From contig NZ_WBOS01000001.1 in the NCBI RefSeq assembly GCF_008923245.1, positions 682,001 to 746,000 on the forward strand: a stretch of 64,000 nucleotides of DNA, written 5' to 3'. Positions within the stretch are counted from its first letter, which is position 1. The number at the start of each line of letters is the position of its first letter. The stretch is from Cytobacillus depressus. Lineage in GTDB: Bacteria; Bacillota; Bacilli; Bacillales; Cytobacillaceae. A model generated the notes under the pieces. The model worked only from the letters and a program-made list of their open reading frames with translations. It did not search any database and was not told the origin of the DNA. This document shows positions 44,333 through 53,865 of this stretch, piece by piece. The position numbers and the translations under genes were made by a program.

Positions 44333-45028
44333 CTATTTCATTGCACTTACAATTTTCATAACAAGATCTGCAGAATGTAAAGCAGCCTTTTCTAAATACT
44401 GCTCAAATGAAGTATCCGATTCCTTTCCAGCAATATCTGATAAAGAACGAATAATAACAAAAGGCTTTTTAAACTGATACGACACTTGCGCAATCGCAGC
44501 TGCCTCCATTTCTACAGCCTGTAAGTCTGTAAACTTTTCACGAATGTATTCTACACGAACAGGGTCATTCATAAAGGAGTCTCCTGTTGCAATTAAGCCC
44601 TTTACAACTTGGATGTCCTCAATTTCGCGGGCACACTCTACCGCAATTTGCACTAGCTTGCTGTCAGCTTCGAAGGCAGCTGGCAACCCGGGAACTTGAC
44701 CATATTCATAGCCAAAAGCAGTGACATCTACGTCATGATGCCTTACTTCAGATGAAATTACGACATCCCCGACGTTTAAATTTGGATTAAAACCGCCTGC
44801 AGACCCAGTATTGATAACAATATCAGGATTAAATCTTTCTAGTAAAATCGCCGTCGATAAAGCAGCATTCACCTTGCCGATTCCAGACCGCAGCAATATG
44901 ACCTCTACCCCGCCCATTTTTCCCGTTGTATACTCACACCCGGCGATTGTATGCTGATTTTTTCCCTCAATCTTGTCTCGAAGAATTTTTACTTCCTCTT
45001 CCATTGCTCCAATTATCCCTATTTTCAT
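44333..45028 (-). CDS. mtnN: 5'-methylthioadenosine/S-adenosylhomocysteine nucleosidase
   Basis: The 231-residue nucleosidase that removes adenine from MTA and SAH, feeding methionine salvage and the activated methyl cycle. Family motifs: [11 protein letters not shown] at the start, [19 protein letters not shown] and [11 protein letters not shown] (substrate Glu pair), and RSLSDIAG (catalytic Asp). It shares the strand and order with yrrS as in B. subtilis. Confidence 0.96.
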   Translation of the reverse strand: MKIGIIGAMEEEVKILRDKIEGKNQHTIAGCEYTTGKMGGVEVILLRSGIGKVNAALSTAILLERFNPDIVINTGSAGGFNPNLNVGDVVISSEVRHHDVDVTAFGYEYGQVPGLPAAFEADSKLVQIAVECAREIEDIQVVKGLIATGDSFMNDPVRVEYIREKFTDLQAVEMEAAAIAQVSYQFKKPFVIIRSLSDIAGKESDTSFEQYLEKAALHSADLVMKIVSAMK

Positions 45029-45053
45029 TCTGTCGGACCTCTTTCTATGTTAG

Positions 45054-45773
45054 TTATTCATTGATTTCTTCTACTTTTGTTGGCTTCCAGCCTTGGCCGT
45101 CGACCCATTCAATATAGACGCGATATTTTTCTTTCTGGCCCTTTGCCGAGACCGTTCCAACTGATTTATTGTGCCCGTTATTCCCAAGAAACCAGATAGT
45201 CATATTGTCCTGTCCAATCCCAGTAGCGTATGAGATAGCTTGGGACATTTCCGACCAATCAACTGAATTCTGGTCGTATACGGATGTATGCTCTCCAGCC
45301 TGTGAAGTTCCAATTGGCTTCCAACTTGGATTTTCAATTGGCTTTTTCACATTTTCTTCTGTTCCGCCAGTTGTCACAACCGCGTCCTCTTCTTTTGCTG
45401 GAGTTGGGTTTTGTTGTTCAGAAGACTGATTTTTAGACTCCTGCTTTTGTTCGGTATTATCTTCATTTTCTACACTCGAATCCGTTGAATCAGTTGAATC
45501 AACTTTCTCTTCATCGGCATTCTCATGTTCATTAGATTGATTGTCTTTTTCAGTCTGATCCGATTTATTATTCTGTGCTGATTCTGTCTGTTTCTCAAGT
45601 TGATTTCCTGCGGTATCATCGTTGTTGCCGCCTAGAAAAATAGTGGCAGAAACTATGACAATTAATAATAAAACAAAACCAATTGACAAGTTTAAAATTA
45701 AATTTGTTTTTCTTCTTTTACCTCTCGATTCAGATCGGGAATCCCGACTTGGTGAGCTATATTTTCCCTTCAA
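45054..45773 (-). CDS. yrrS: YrrS-family DUF1510 membrane protein
   Basis: A 239-residue protein: basic N-terminus (SRGKRRKTN), one membrane helix (LILNLSIGFVLLLIVIVS, about 24-45), a long Asn/Ser/Glu-rich extracytoplasmic linker (about 50-140), and a C-terminal DUF1510 domain with NPSWKPIGTSQAGEH, IGQDNMTIWFLGNNG and YRVYIEWVDGQGWKPTKV. Function unknown. TTG start with SD GGAGGAG. The linker is enlarged relative to B. subtilis YrrS. It lies 134 bp after pbpI. Confidence 0.9.
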   Translation of the reverse strand: MKGKYSSPSRDSRSESRGKRRKTNLILNLSIGFVLLLIVIVSATIFLGGNNDDTAGNQLEKQTESAQNNKSDQTEKDNQSNEHENADEEKVDSTDSTDSSVENEDNTEQKQESKNQSSEQQNPTPAKEEDAVVTTGGTEENVKKPIENPSWKPIGTSQAGEHTSVYDQNSVDWSEMSQAISYATGIGQDNMTIWFLGNNGHNKSVGTVSAKGQKEKYRVYIEWVDGQGWKPTKVEEINE

Positions 45774-45907
45774 AAAATCTCCTCCCTCTTGCAGCTTCTC
45801 TATGTTATGAAACCTTTTATCGATGAAAAAAATTTAACATTATCATTCAATCATGAAATAACTGAATTTGCAAGGATGACATAAGAACCTTATTTGTATT
45901 TATGAAC

Positions 45908-47677
45908 TTATTCAATATTTTTCTTATTCTCAAGATCATAGATCCCTTTCACTAAATCAGCGAATAATGTATTCACACCGCCTGTTTCAGCAGTTACGTC
46001 TAAATTAACAGTCACAAGCGCATATTTCGGATTTTTATATGGAAAATAACCCGCAAACCATTTATTATACAATGGCTGATCCCCCCTCGTTCTTCCAGTC
46101 TCTCCTGTTCCAGATTTGCCTGCAACCTCATAAGGAAGGTCTTGGAACCATCTTCCAGTGCCGTTTTCATTCATTACAACTTCCCTCAATAGTTTTTGCA
46201 GCTTCATTGCCGTATATGGAGAAATCGTCTCTCCTTCGATTGCTTGCTTTTTAAATTCTAATAAAGAGGTTCGATTCTTATATTCTATTTTTGAGGCAAC
46301 CCGGACCATTTCTTTTTTTCCGCCCTTTGCGATCGTTGCCATCATATTTGCAACTGCAAGCGGAGTGGCTCTTACTTCATGTTGGCCAATTCCCGTTAAA
46401 CCGACAAAGTTCTGATCCTTCTTCTCATCTTCTGTCATAAAAATTCTACCCTTTTCTTCCTCTTGTAGCTGTTTAAAGTCATTAAAATGATAAATATCTC
46501 CTTTCCAGCCAACTGACCCAATTAACGATAGTTTCTCAGCGTAATTCTCAAGGATATTGGGATCAATCTCCTTGAGCTCCTTTGCTAAAGTAGCAAAAGT
46601 ATTATTACAGCTTCTGGCAAAGCTAGTTGTGAAATCTAGCATGCCATATTGAAATTGTAAATCTGGATCTCCATTAATTTTTTTACTGCAATCAAATTTA
46701 CGAGTTGTATCTGTCAGTTCATGATCGATTGCAGCCGCAGCAACAACAGTCTTAAATACAGACCCCATTATTTGCTGCTTCAACATTAAATTCTCGGCTC
46801 CGCCTGATTGATTAAATGGATCCTTGCGATTAATCGAAGGCTCGGAAACAATCGCAGCAACTGAATTAGATTCAATATCAAGAAGGACAACACCTCCTTT
46901 TTTAATTCCATGTCTTTCAGCTAAATCCTCTGCTAAGCGTTGTAAGTCTGGATCAAGAGTAGTTTTAATGTTGACTGGATAAAAAGGATTCGCCGGTTCG
47001 ACGTATTTAACATGAATACCAAATAGAGGACCCCCAGTAGCATCAACATGGAAGACGAGCTTAGATTTTCCGTCTGGAAGAAGAAATTCATCGAAGCTTT
47101 TCTCCATTCCCGTTAAACCGATCATCGTCGAAGATGAAATCTCTTTGTGGGGATACCGTTTGCGCAGTAAATTTTCATTCTCGCCTATTATCCCTATTAA
47201 ATGTTCTGCCGGATTGTCTGTTAAATGATATTTCTTTTCGACAGCAAAAACACCAGGGATCTTTAATTCATTGATTTCTTTCATTTGCGTCTCTGACAAA
47301 AGGATTGGCATCGGGTCGCCAAACGCAAATGGTTCCTTTGAATGATTTACGGCATAACGAAGGGAATATTCTGATACACCTACAATATCAGCCACTTTTT
47401 CTATTTCCCAATCCATTTTTTTTAAAAATGGAAACAGAATAAGTACTGGAAGACTTTTATGCGTAATGGGTGTCCCATCCCTATAAAGAAAACTCCCTCT
47501 TCCCGTATCGAGCACCATCTCCTGTGATCGCTGACTTACACTTGCTTCAAGGAGGTTGATTTGTCTTTTTGTAAAATCTTCTGTCGAAACTAACTGAAGC
47601 TGAATCATCCTTCCCAGCAATGCAGAAAACATCAACAAACAAAAACAAAGCCATACGATCGCTCTTTTTCTCCACAT
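45908..47677 (-). CDS. pbpI: Class B penicillin-binding protein (PbpI/YrrR-like)
   Basis: A 589-residue transpeptidase anchored by one N-terminal helix (residues 6-24). The dimerisation domain follows, then the transpeptidase motifs: SVFK (SxxK) in IMGSVFKTVV, SCN (SxN) in FARSCNNTFATL, and KSGTGETG (KTG-type). B. subtilis PbpI is a sporulation-linked class B PBP in the same position between greA and yrrS. Expected to cross-link peptidoglycan. Confidence 0.92.
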   Translation of the reverse strand: MWRKRAIVWLCFCLLMFSALLGRMIQLQLVSTEDFTKRQINLLEASVSQRSQEMVLDTGRGSFLYRDGTPITHKSLPVLILFPFLKKMDWEIEKVADIVGVSEYSLRYAVNHSKEPFAFGDPMPILLSETQMKEINELKIPGVFAVEKKYHLTDNPAEHLIGIIGENENLLRKRYPHKEISSSTMIGLTGMEKSFDEFLLPDGKSKLVFHVDATGGPLFGIHVKYVEPANPFYPVNIKTTLDPDLQRLAEDLAERHGIKKGGVVLLDIESNSVAAIVSEPSINRKDPFNQSGGAENLMLKQQIMGSVFKTVVAAAAIDHELTDTTRKFDCSKKINGDPDLQFQYGMLDFTTSFARSCNNTFATLAKELKEIDPNILENYAEKLSLIGSVGWKGDIYHFNDFKQLQEEEKGRIFMTEDEKKDQNFVGLTGIGQHEVRATPLAVANMMATIAKGGKKEMVRVASKIEYKNRTSLLEFKKQAIEGETISPYTAMKLQKLLREVVMNENGTGRWFQDLPYEVAGKSGTGETGRTRGDQPLYNKWFAGYFPYKNPKYALVTVNLDVTAETGGVNTLFADLVKGIYDLENKKNIE

Positions 47678-47687
47678 AAATTAAAAC

Positions 47688-47712
47688 ACCTCGTCAAAAG
47701 TTTTGACGAGGT
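47688..47712 (-). terminator. Terminator after greA
   Basis: ACCTCGTCAAAA (47688-47699) with TTTTGACGAGGT (47701-47712), followed on the minus strand by GTTTTAATTT. Confidence 0.82.
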
Positions 47713-47736
47713 TTCTTAATTTCAAACTGTTAACTT

Positions 47737-48213
47737 TTATTTAATTGTGACAATTCGCACGTCCATATCCCCACCTGGAGTCTGAACTTTCACCTCGTCA
47801 CCGACTTTGCGGCCAAGCAAGCTTTTCGCGATTGGTGAATCATTTGAAATTTTACCATCAAATGGATCCGCCTCTGCACTCCCCACGATTGAATATGTTT
47901 CTTCTTCTCCATCTGGAAGTTCAATAAATGTAACAGAGCTGCCTAGTGATACTACATCCGCACTTAATTCAGCTTCTGAAATAATTTTTGCATTACGGAT
48001 CATATTCTCTATTGTAGTAATACGTCCTTCAACAAACGCTTGCTCTTCCTTCGCGGAATCATATTCTGAGTTCTCGGAAAGATCACCAAAACTGCGAGCG
48101 ATTTTTATCCGCTCAACAACTTCTTTTCGTTTTACAGACTTTAAATATTCTAACTCCTGTTCAAGCTTCTCTTTACCGGCTTGCGTCATTGGGAAAACCT
48201 TTTCAATTGCCAC
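47737..48213 (-). CDS. greA: Transcription elongation factor GreA
   Basis: The 158-residue factor that stimulates transcript cleavage by backtracked RNA polymerase. N-terminal coiled coil with [17 protein letters not shown] and the acidic tip [13 protein letters not shown]-terminal domain with [20 protein letters not shown] use the GTG at 48213 (AIEKVFPM) with GGAG 8 nt upstream; this fits the family length, the frame extends 3 codons further. Confidence 0.95.
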   Translation of the reverse strand: MAIEKVFPMTQAGKEKLEQELEYLKSVKRKEVVERIKIARSFGDLSENSEYDSAKEEQAFVEGRITTIENMIRNAKIISEAELSADVVSLGSSVTFIELPDGEEETYSIVGSAEADPFDGKISNDSPIAKSLLGRKVGDEVKVQTPGGDMDVRIVTIK

Positions 48214-48377
48214 AACCTTCACTCCTTCAAATATTCACAATTCTGGCAGAATTGCGTTCTTTCTGTATTTGTTATGTAGCTTTCAGTTCTAATAATTAAC
48301 ATAGGTGCGCGACCTTGTCAGGGCGCGCACTATTTTGTCCACTTTTAGGACCGTATTATATTTTCTATGCTATTGTG

Positions 48378-49013
48378 TCACAAAAATGACTTTTGTTCAA
48401 GAATTGTTTGAATTTTTGTTACCATTAAATCAATAGCCACATGATTTTGTCCGCCTTCAGGTATAATGATATCAGCATATCGTTTTGTTGGCTCAATAAA
48501 TTGATTATGCATAGGACGGACAACATTGACATATTGATCAATAACGGAATCCATTGTCCGTCCGCGTTCTTTAATATCTCTGATCATTCGGCGGATTATA
48601 CGTAAATCTGCATCTGTATCAACAAAAAGTTTGATATCCATTAAATCCCGAAGCCGTTCATCCTCTAATACAAGAATGCCCTCAATAATTATGACATCCT
48701 TTGGCTCAACTTCGATTACTTCTTCAGATCTTGTATGGGCTGCATAATCGTATACAGGCTTTTGAATATGCTCATACTGCAAAAGTCTTTGAATATGCTC
48801 AATTAATAGATCAGTATCAAAGGCAAAAGGATGATCATAATTCGTTTTTAGCCGTTCCTCAAAAGATAAATGCGTTTGATCTTTGTAATAATAATCATGC
48901 TCTAGCATTAAAATCGAATGGCCCTTAAAGCGGTCATAAATCGCTTTTGCTATACTTGTTTTACCGGAGCCTGATCCCCCGGTAACACCGATTACAACAG
49001 GTTTGCGAGTCAT
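48378..49013 (-). CDS. udk: Uridine kinase
   Basis: The 211-residue pyrimidine salvage kinase (uridine/cytidine to UMP/CMP). P-loop is [27 protein letters not shown] and NYDHPFAFD carry substrate residues; [11 protein letters not shown] and [16 protein letters not shown] are further family motifs. The 5 bp gap to yrrO shows a common transcript. Confidence 0.96.
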   Translation of the reverse strand: MTRKPVVIGVTGGSGSGKTSIAKAIYDRFKGHSILMLEHDYYYKDQTHLSFEERLKTNYDHPFAFDTDLLIEHIQRLLQYEHIQKPVYDYAAHTRSEEVIEVEPKDVIIIEGILVLEDERLRDLMDIKLFVDTDADLRIIRRMIRDIKERGRTMDSVIDQYVNVVRPMHNQFIEPTKRYADIIIPEGGQNHVAIDLMVTKIQTILEQKSFL

Positions 49014-49018
49014 CTAAA

Positions 49019-50290
49019 TTAAATCTCCTTTCGCATCATGTTGTTAGGGTATACCGGCTTATCAAGCTTAAATTGAACAATTTGGAGTGGATGACGGGCT
49101 GCGTCCAGCTCCGCACCTTTTTCATCCCAAATTTTATCAATGACATGTGTAAAGTTTTCGATTTCAGGACCGAAAAACTCCACTTCCTGACCTGGTTTAA
49201 AATGATTACGCTGCTGTAAAGTAACCATTTGTGTTTCCGGGTTATAGCCTAGAACTAAGCCAACGAAATCGAAATTCGTCTTTTTGCTATGATTTCCAAA
49301 CATTTGCTCCTTATACCCAGGAATTCCTTCGAAAAAGGCAGAGGCAGTATCACGGTTAGCACACTTCGCTAACTCGTCCAGCCATTCCTGCTTAATTTTG
49401 AAGTTTTCTGGATCTGCACAATAAGCATCAATGACTTTACGGTATACACTCACGACAGTAGCAATATAGTGGATTGATTTCATGCGACCTTCAATTTTTA
49501 AGCTATCAATTCCAAGCTCAATCATTTGCGGAATCGATTGAATTAAATTTAAATCCTTTGGACTCATCGCAAAAGGAGAATCGCCTTCATTAAAGAATGC
49601 AACTTCATTTTCGCCTTCTAATTTATAGAGATCATAGTCCCAGCGGCATGATTGACAGCATCCACCACGGTTAGAATCACGAGCCGTCATATGATTACTC
49701 AATGTGCATCGACCTGAATAAGCAATACACATCGCGCCGTGAATAAAGGTTTCAATCTCAATATCAACTTTTTCCTTCATTTCACGAATATCCTCAGCGC
49801 TCGTTTCACGGGCAAGAACGACGCGCTCTAATCCCTCTTCCTTCCAGAACTGAACAGCCTTCCAGTTTGATAACGATTGCTGTGTACTTAAGTGAACTTC
49901 AATTTCCGGTGCTACTCTGCGACAAGTTTCAATAATTAGTGGATCTGCAACAATAATACCGGCTACTCCGGCTTTACTTAAACCGCGCAAGTAATCATCC
50001 AGCCCGTCGATATTTTCATTATGGGCAAAAATATTCGTCGTTACGTAAACTTTCGCTCCGTACTTTTTGGCGTATTCTACGCCTTCCTTCATCTCTTCAA
50101 ACGTAAAATTATCTGCATTTGAACGCAAGCCGTATTCTTGCCCGCCGATAAAGACAGCATCAGCGCCATAATGTACGGCAATTTTTAATTTTTCTAAGTT
50201 ACCAGCTGGTGCAAGCAATTCAGGCTTTTTCACGATTACCCGTTTGCCATTCACAATTTGGGAAATATTATCTTTCACCGCTGTCATCAT
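49019..50290 (-). CDS. yrrO: U32-family tRNA uridine-34 hydroxylase subunit (YrrO/TrhP2)
   Basis: A 423-residue U32 protein. The signature cysteines lie in GAMCIAYSGRCTLSN and RGGCCQSCRWDYDL, fitting an iron-sulfur cluster; SLKIEGRMKS is also family-typical. In B. subtilis YrrN and YrrO together hydroxylate U34 of tRNAs to ho5U using prephenate, and YrrM then methylates it. The peptidase name often given to this family is misleading. Adjacent to both partners. Confidence 0.92.
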   Translation of the reverse strand: MMTAVKDNISQIVNGKRVIVKKPELLAPAGNLEKLKIAVHYGADAVFIGGQEYGLRSNADNFTFEEMKEGVEYAKKYGAKVYVTTNIFAHNENIDGLDDYLRGLSKAGVAGIIVADPLIIETCRRVAPEIEVHLSTQQSLSNWKAVQFWKEEGLERVVLARETSAEDIREMKEKVDIEIETFIHGAMCIAYSGRCTLSNHMTARDSNRGGCCQSCRWDYDLYKLEGENEVAFFNEGDSPFAMSPKDLNLIQSIPQMIELGIDSLKIEGRMKSIHYIATVVSVYRKVIDAYCADPENFKIKQEWLDELAKCANRDTASAFFEGIPGYKEQMFGNHSKKTNFDFVGLVLGYNPETQMVTLQQRNHFKPGQEVEFFGPEIENFTHVIDKIWDEKGAELDAARHPLQIVQFKLDKPVYPNNMMRKEI

Positions 50291-50308
50291 ACTTCCTCCT
50301 TTACTAAC

Positions 50309-51238
50309 TTAATAAACCGTTTCTTTAAAGAAAAATCCTGTATCTAATGGGCGATTGACTGGCTGAATCTCTTCGATAGCAGCTAGTAAATCATCCTTTT
50401 CTTCATCATATTGATCAGGGTCTAGAGCACATAAATCAATTGCTTTTCTATAAAGCTTCGTCACTTCAAGAATATATTCTGAGCTTTTAAGAATACCGTC
50501 AATTTTTAAAGAATCGATCCCAGCTTCAATCATTTCTTGCAGTTCATCAATAATACAAATATCATTTGGACTCATAATATGGGTGCCGTTCTCATCCTCG
50601 AAAATTGGATATTTATTTTCTCTTTCCTTGTCATGAAGAAACATATTATGCTCTTGTTTACGGTTCTCTACTTCCATTACCTTCCCTTGGTACTCATAAT
50701 AGTTGCCAAGTAGGGAGCGCTTGGACTGGAACATTGCTGTCATGCCGTGAACTTGAACTTCAATCTCTACTTCTGCATTCTCTTTCATTTCGATAATGGC
50801 ATCCATATTGATTTCACGGGCAAGGACGGCGCGTTTAGCCCCTTTTCTTCCCCAATAATTACATGTATACCAGTTCGTTCCTGTCGTTTCCGTATTCCAG
50901 TGGAGCTTCATATTCGGTGCAGCTTCACGTGCAGCCATTAAGACGGCTGGGTCACCAAATATAATTGCATCGGCATTTACATCTTGTAAGAATTGGATAT
51001 AACCAGAAAGCTCGTCCACTTTTTCATTATGAAAAAGGGCATTCATCGCAACATACACTTTTTTACCTTTTTCATGTGCAAGTTCAATTGCTTTCTTAAC
51101 ATCTTCTCTTAAAAATTCACCAGCAAGGCGTAATCCATAACGCTGCTCTCCAATGACAAAAGCATCCGCTCCAGCCTCTGCTAACGGAATAATATCATCT
51201 ACACTTTTTGGTGTAACTAATAATTCTGGCTTTGCCAT
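50309..51238 (-). CDS. yrrN: U32-family tRNA uridine-34 hydroxylase subunit (YrrN/TrhP1)
   Basis: A 309-residue U32 paralogue of the next gene product. It shares PELLVTPKSVDDIIPLAEAG and the SLKIDGILKS end, but the cysteine-rich segment is missing (HGMTAMFQSKRSLLGNY in its place), marking it as the non-cluster-binding subunit. 18 bp before yrrO. Confidence 0.92.
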   Translation of the reverse strand: MAKPELLVTPKSVDDIIPLAEAGADAFVIGEQRYGLRLAGEFLREDVKKAIELAHEKGKKVYVAMNALFHNEKVDELSGYIQFLQDVNADAIIFGDPAVLMAAREAAPNMKLHWNTETTGTNWYTCNYWGRKGAKRAVLAREINMDAIIEMKENAEVEIEVQVHGMTAMFQSKRSLLGNYYEYQGKVMEVENRKQEHNMFLHDKERENKYPIFEDENGTHIMSPNDICIIDELQEMIEAGIDSLKIDGILKSSEYILEVTKLYRKAIDLCALDPDQYDEEKDDLLAAIEEIQPVNRPLDTGFFFKETVY

Positions 51239-51244
51239 CTTTCT

Positions 51245-51883
51245 TCACCTCATCTTTGTAATCGCAACCCCATCACCTACTGGAAGGATCACTGTATAAA
51301 AATCTGGATGGTTCATTAACCACACATTAAAATCATTGATTTTCTTAACGAGATTGCGAATTCGCTTATTTTCAATTTCACTCTCACAAACAAGCCCTTT
51401 AAAAAGAACATTGTCTGTTATAATCATCCCGTCATCGCTTAAATAGCGGGAATATATTTCAAAAAAACGCTGATACTGGCCTTTTGCCGCATCTATAAAG
51501 ATAGCATCATATGGAGCATGAGCTTTAACCTCAGCTTCTACCTCCAGAGCATCTCCTTTAATGATGTGAATTTGTTCTTTCTTACGAGCTTCCTGAATAT
51601 AGCTTTTAGCAAGCTCCAATCGTTCAGCATCTCTTTCGATCGTCACAATTTTGCTAGAAGGAAGGGCATCAGCCATTCTTAGTGCAGAGTAACCGATCGC
51701 AGTCCCGATCTCTAAAATAGTCATCGGCTTTTGAATACGCAAAAGCTGAAGCATAGCTTCAATCCCGGCGAGCTCCATGATAGGGACACCGTTTTCCTTC
51801 GCATAATGCTCCATCCGCTCGAAAAGCTTACATCTTGCCGGAATAATTTTTTCTATATATGCATGCAGCTTTTCATTATCCAA
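51245..51883 (-). CDS. trmR: tRNA 5-hydroxyuridine methyltransferase TrmR (YrrM)
   Basis: A 212-residue O-methyltransferase that forms 5-methoxyuridine at tRNA position 34. The SAM site is ILEIGTAIGYSALRMADAL, with VTIERDAERLELAKSY, and metal-type motif DAIFIDAAKGQYQRFFE followed by ITDNVLFKG. 6 bp before yrrN, so oxidation and methylation enzymes are co-expressed. Confidence 0.94.
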   Translation of the reverse strand: MDNEKLHAYIEKIIPARCKLFERMEHYAKENGVPIMELAGIEAMLQLLRIQKPMTILEIGTAIGYSALRMADALPSSKIVTIERDAERLELAKSYIQEARKKEQIHIIKGDALEVEAEVKAHAPYDAIFIDAAKGQYQRFFEIYSRYLSDDGMIITDNVLFKGLVCESEIENKRIRNLVKKINDFNVWLMNHPDFYTVILPVGDGVAITKMR

Positions 51884-51916
51884 GCTGCCATCACCTCACT
51901 CTAATAGCAGAAAAAA

Positions 51917-51981
51917 GTAGCGTTCACAGAAAGGATTTAGTGTATATACCTAAATCCTACTCGATCCGTGGTTCACGCTAC
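51917..51981 (-). terminator. Two-stem terminator after mltG
   Basis: Outer stem GTAGCGT (51917-51923) with ACGCTAC (51975-51981) and a perfect inner stem AGGATTTAG (51932-51940) with CTAAATCCT (51950-51958). On the minus strand the outer stem is followed by TTTTTTC. The inner arm may fold independently. Confidence 0.75.
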
Positions 51982-52092
51982 TAAACAGCTTATAAAACAC
52001 TTGTACTATTTTAACATAAAAAATTAGGGATTGCTAATGTTCGAATATTACCAATTCGTATACAGAAATCCTTTGAACAACCTTATAAAAAA

Positions 52093-53226
52093 TCATTTAT
52101 TTGAAATATGCTGAGCCTTCTTTCTATTATGCTCATCTAAATTCTTTGAAAAAAGTACTTCACCTGTCGATGTGGCTAAGAAGTATAAGAAATCAGAGTC
52201 AGCCGGTGATAAAGCTGCTTCAATGGAAGTTACTCCTGCGTTCGCGATTGGACCAGGTGTGAGACCTGGATGCTTGTACGTATTATAAGGTGAATCCACT
52301 TCTAAATCTTTATAAAGGACTCGACCCTTATGCTCGCCTTGAGCATAAAGCACAGTTGGGTCTGTTTGCAAAGGCATGCCAATTTTCATCCGATTATAGA
52401 ACACACTGGCGATTTGATCCCGGTCAACCTTTTGTGTTGCTTCCTCTTCAATAAGAGAGGCCATAGTTAATAATTGATGGACAGTATAATTTTGCTCTTC
52501 CATTTCAGGGCGAAAGTCTTTTAAAACGGAAACGGTCTTATCAAGCATAACTCCAATAATTTCCTCAACTGATGGATCTTCTTTATAAAATGGATAAGTT
52601 GCTGGAAATAAATAGCCTTCTAACGGATATTTAATATTTTTATTAAGAATTTCATCAGTTAATAAGTCTGGATATTTATCCTTTAACGATTTAATAAACG
52701 CCGGATCGTTAAGCTTCTTAAATATTTCATCAGCATTTTTGTTTGTTTTCTCAGCAACGATGCCTGCAATTTGTTGAAGCTGCTTCCCTTCAGGAATGGT
52801 AATCTTAAACACGACATCTTCAACAACTTTTCCTGTCTTTAAATTATTGATGATTTCTGGAATCGTCATTGACGGCATAAATGTATATTCCCCAGCCATG
52901 AACCCAGTCTCATTTTTTAATTTGACATAATACTTGAAAACCCGGGCATCTTTAATAATTCCTTTGCTTTCAAGAATCTTTCCAATATTCGTAGGGGATG
53001 AACCAATTGGAATATCCACCTTTTTTTCCTGATGATTTTCTGAATTGACGGGTTCTAATGCTGATTTTAAATAAAAATAGCCTCCGCCAGCAACGGCTCC
53101 AGCCGCAATAACTAAAATTATCGATATGATAAACACGATTTTTCTGACTACTTTTGCTTCGCTCTGACGTTCGATCATATTTTGACGAATGATTTCTTTT
53201 TTATCTTTTTTCTGTTCCATCGTCAT
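52093..53226 (-). CDS. mltG: Endolytic peptidoglycan transglycosylase MltG
   Basis: A 377-residue YceG-family protein that cuts nascent glycan strands. One membrane helix (about residues 28-52, IVFIISIILVIAAGAVAGGG), then a LysM-like subdomain (PIGSSPTNIGKILESKGII) and the catalytic domain with TMASLIEEEATQ (catalytic Glu), SVFYNRMKIGMPLQTDPTV and SPYNTYKHPGLTPGPI. SD AAGGAGGGG. In B. subtilis it abuts yrzB; here the accessory block intervenes. Confidence 0.95.
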   Translation of the reverse strand: MTMEQKKDKKEIIRQNMIERQSEAKVVRKIVFIISIILVIAAGAVAGGGYFYLKSALEPVNSENHQEKKVDIPIGSSPTNIGKILESKGIIKDARVFKYYVKLKNETGFMAGEYTFMPSMTIPEIINNLKTGKVVEDVVFKITIPEGKQLQQIAGIVAEKTNKNADEIFKKLNDPAFIKSLKDKYPDLLTDEILNKNIKYPLEGYLFPATYPFYKEDPSVEEIIGVMLDKTVSVLKDFRPEMEEQNYTVHQLLTMASLIEEEATQKVDRDQIASVFYNRMKIGMPLQTDPTVLYAQGEHKGRVLYKDLEVDSPYNTYKHPGLTPGPIANAGVTSIEAALSPADSDFLYFLATSTGEVLFSKNLDEHNRKKAQHISNK

Positions 53227-53291
53227 TGATTTCCCCTCCTTTTTAAAAAAGCGTAAGCTCCCATTTATGCAAAATTAGCTATACTCGGCTT

Positions 53292-53322
53292 ATTATACTA
53301 TATTTTCTTTTTATCGTCGCAA
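53292..53322 (-). promoter_or_regulatory. Probable promoter of mltG
   Basis: -10 TATAAT (53292-53297) and -35 TTGCGA (53317-53322) with a long 19-nt spacer, 66 bp before the ATG. A promoter here makes sense because the ancestral operon is interrupted upstream. Confidence 0.5.
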
Positions 53323-53412
53323 TAAAATACATATTACAATCGATTCTTACAAGATTCGACTGCATAGGAAATGATGAATGATTTCTCATATTTTCCTATA
53401 AATTCAAAGAAG

Positions 53413-53435
53413 CCTTGCCATATGAACTGGCAAGA
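53413..53435 (-). terminator. Possible terminator after the Nudix gene
   Basis: GCCTTGCCA with TGGCAAGAC, one mismatch, 8-nt loop. No clear T-run, so termination is doubtful. Confidence 0.35.
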
Positions 53436-53454
53436 CCTATTATTGTTCGCATAT

Positions 53455-53829
53455 TTACGGAATTTCTATAAAGAATGGAATTTGGTTTTCATTTACACAA
53501 CGGAGAAGACGATCTTTAAAATGATCAATTGCCATGATTTTAAGTGACTCATTTAGATCAAAGTATCCTACATCTTTCGTTTCATTAGATGTTTCGATTG
53601 TTCCTCCTATCGGCCGGCCTTTAAATACAACAACAATCGAAGTTTTCTTTATATGATGTTCAACTCCTAAAAAATCCGTAAGCTCGATGTCGATCCCTGA
53701 TTCTTCTTTCGCTTCTCTTATTGCTGCTGCTTTAATAGATTCTTCACTATTCACAAAACCGCCTGGGAATTCCCATCCCCTTTTATATCCCTTTACAAGA
53801 AGGACTTTATCATCTTGATTAATAATCAT
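53455..53829 (-). CDS. Nudix hydrolase
   Basis: A 124-residue (from ATG) Nudix protein. The Nudix box is complete: GGFVNSEESIKAAA, then IREAKEESGI (G-x5-E-x7-RE-x2-EE-x-G). It should hydrolyse a nucleoside diphosphate linked to another moiety. In-frame codons upstream of the ATG read FDISFYQLAVAV, which looks like the missing first beta-strand, and the only SD (GGGGGG at 53869-53874) is placed for an ATT at 53859. The true start may therefore be ATT or another non-standard codon. It follows the broken fusion gene by overlap of signals. Confidence 0.8.
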   Translation of the reverse strand: MIINQDDKVLLVKGYKRGWEFPGGFVNSEESIKAAAIREAKEESGIDIELTDFLGVEHHIKKTSIVVVFKGRPIGGTIETSNETKDVGYFDLNESLKIMAIDHFKDRLLRCVNENQIPFFIEIP

Positions 53830-53865
53830 GACGGCTACAGCTAGTTGATAAAATGAAATATCGAA

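Noticed and set aside
47807..48292. Open frame of 161 codons antisense to greA
   Set aside because: Mirror frame of a conserved gene with low-complexity Ser-rich translation and no ribosome binding site.
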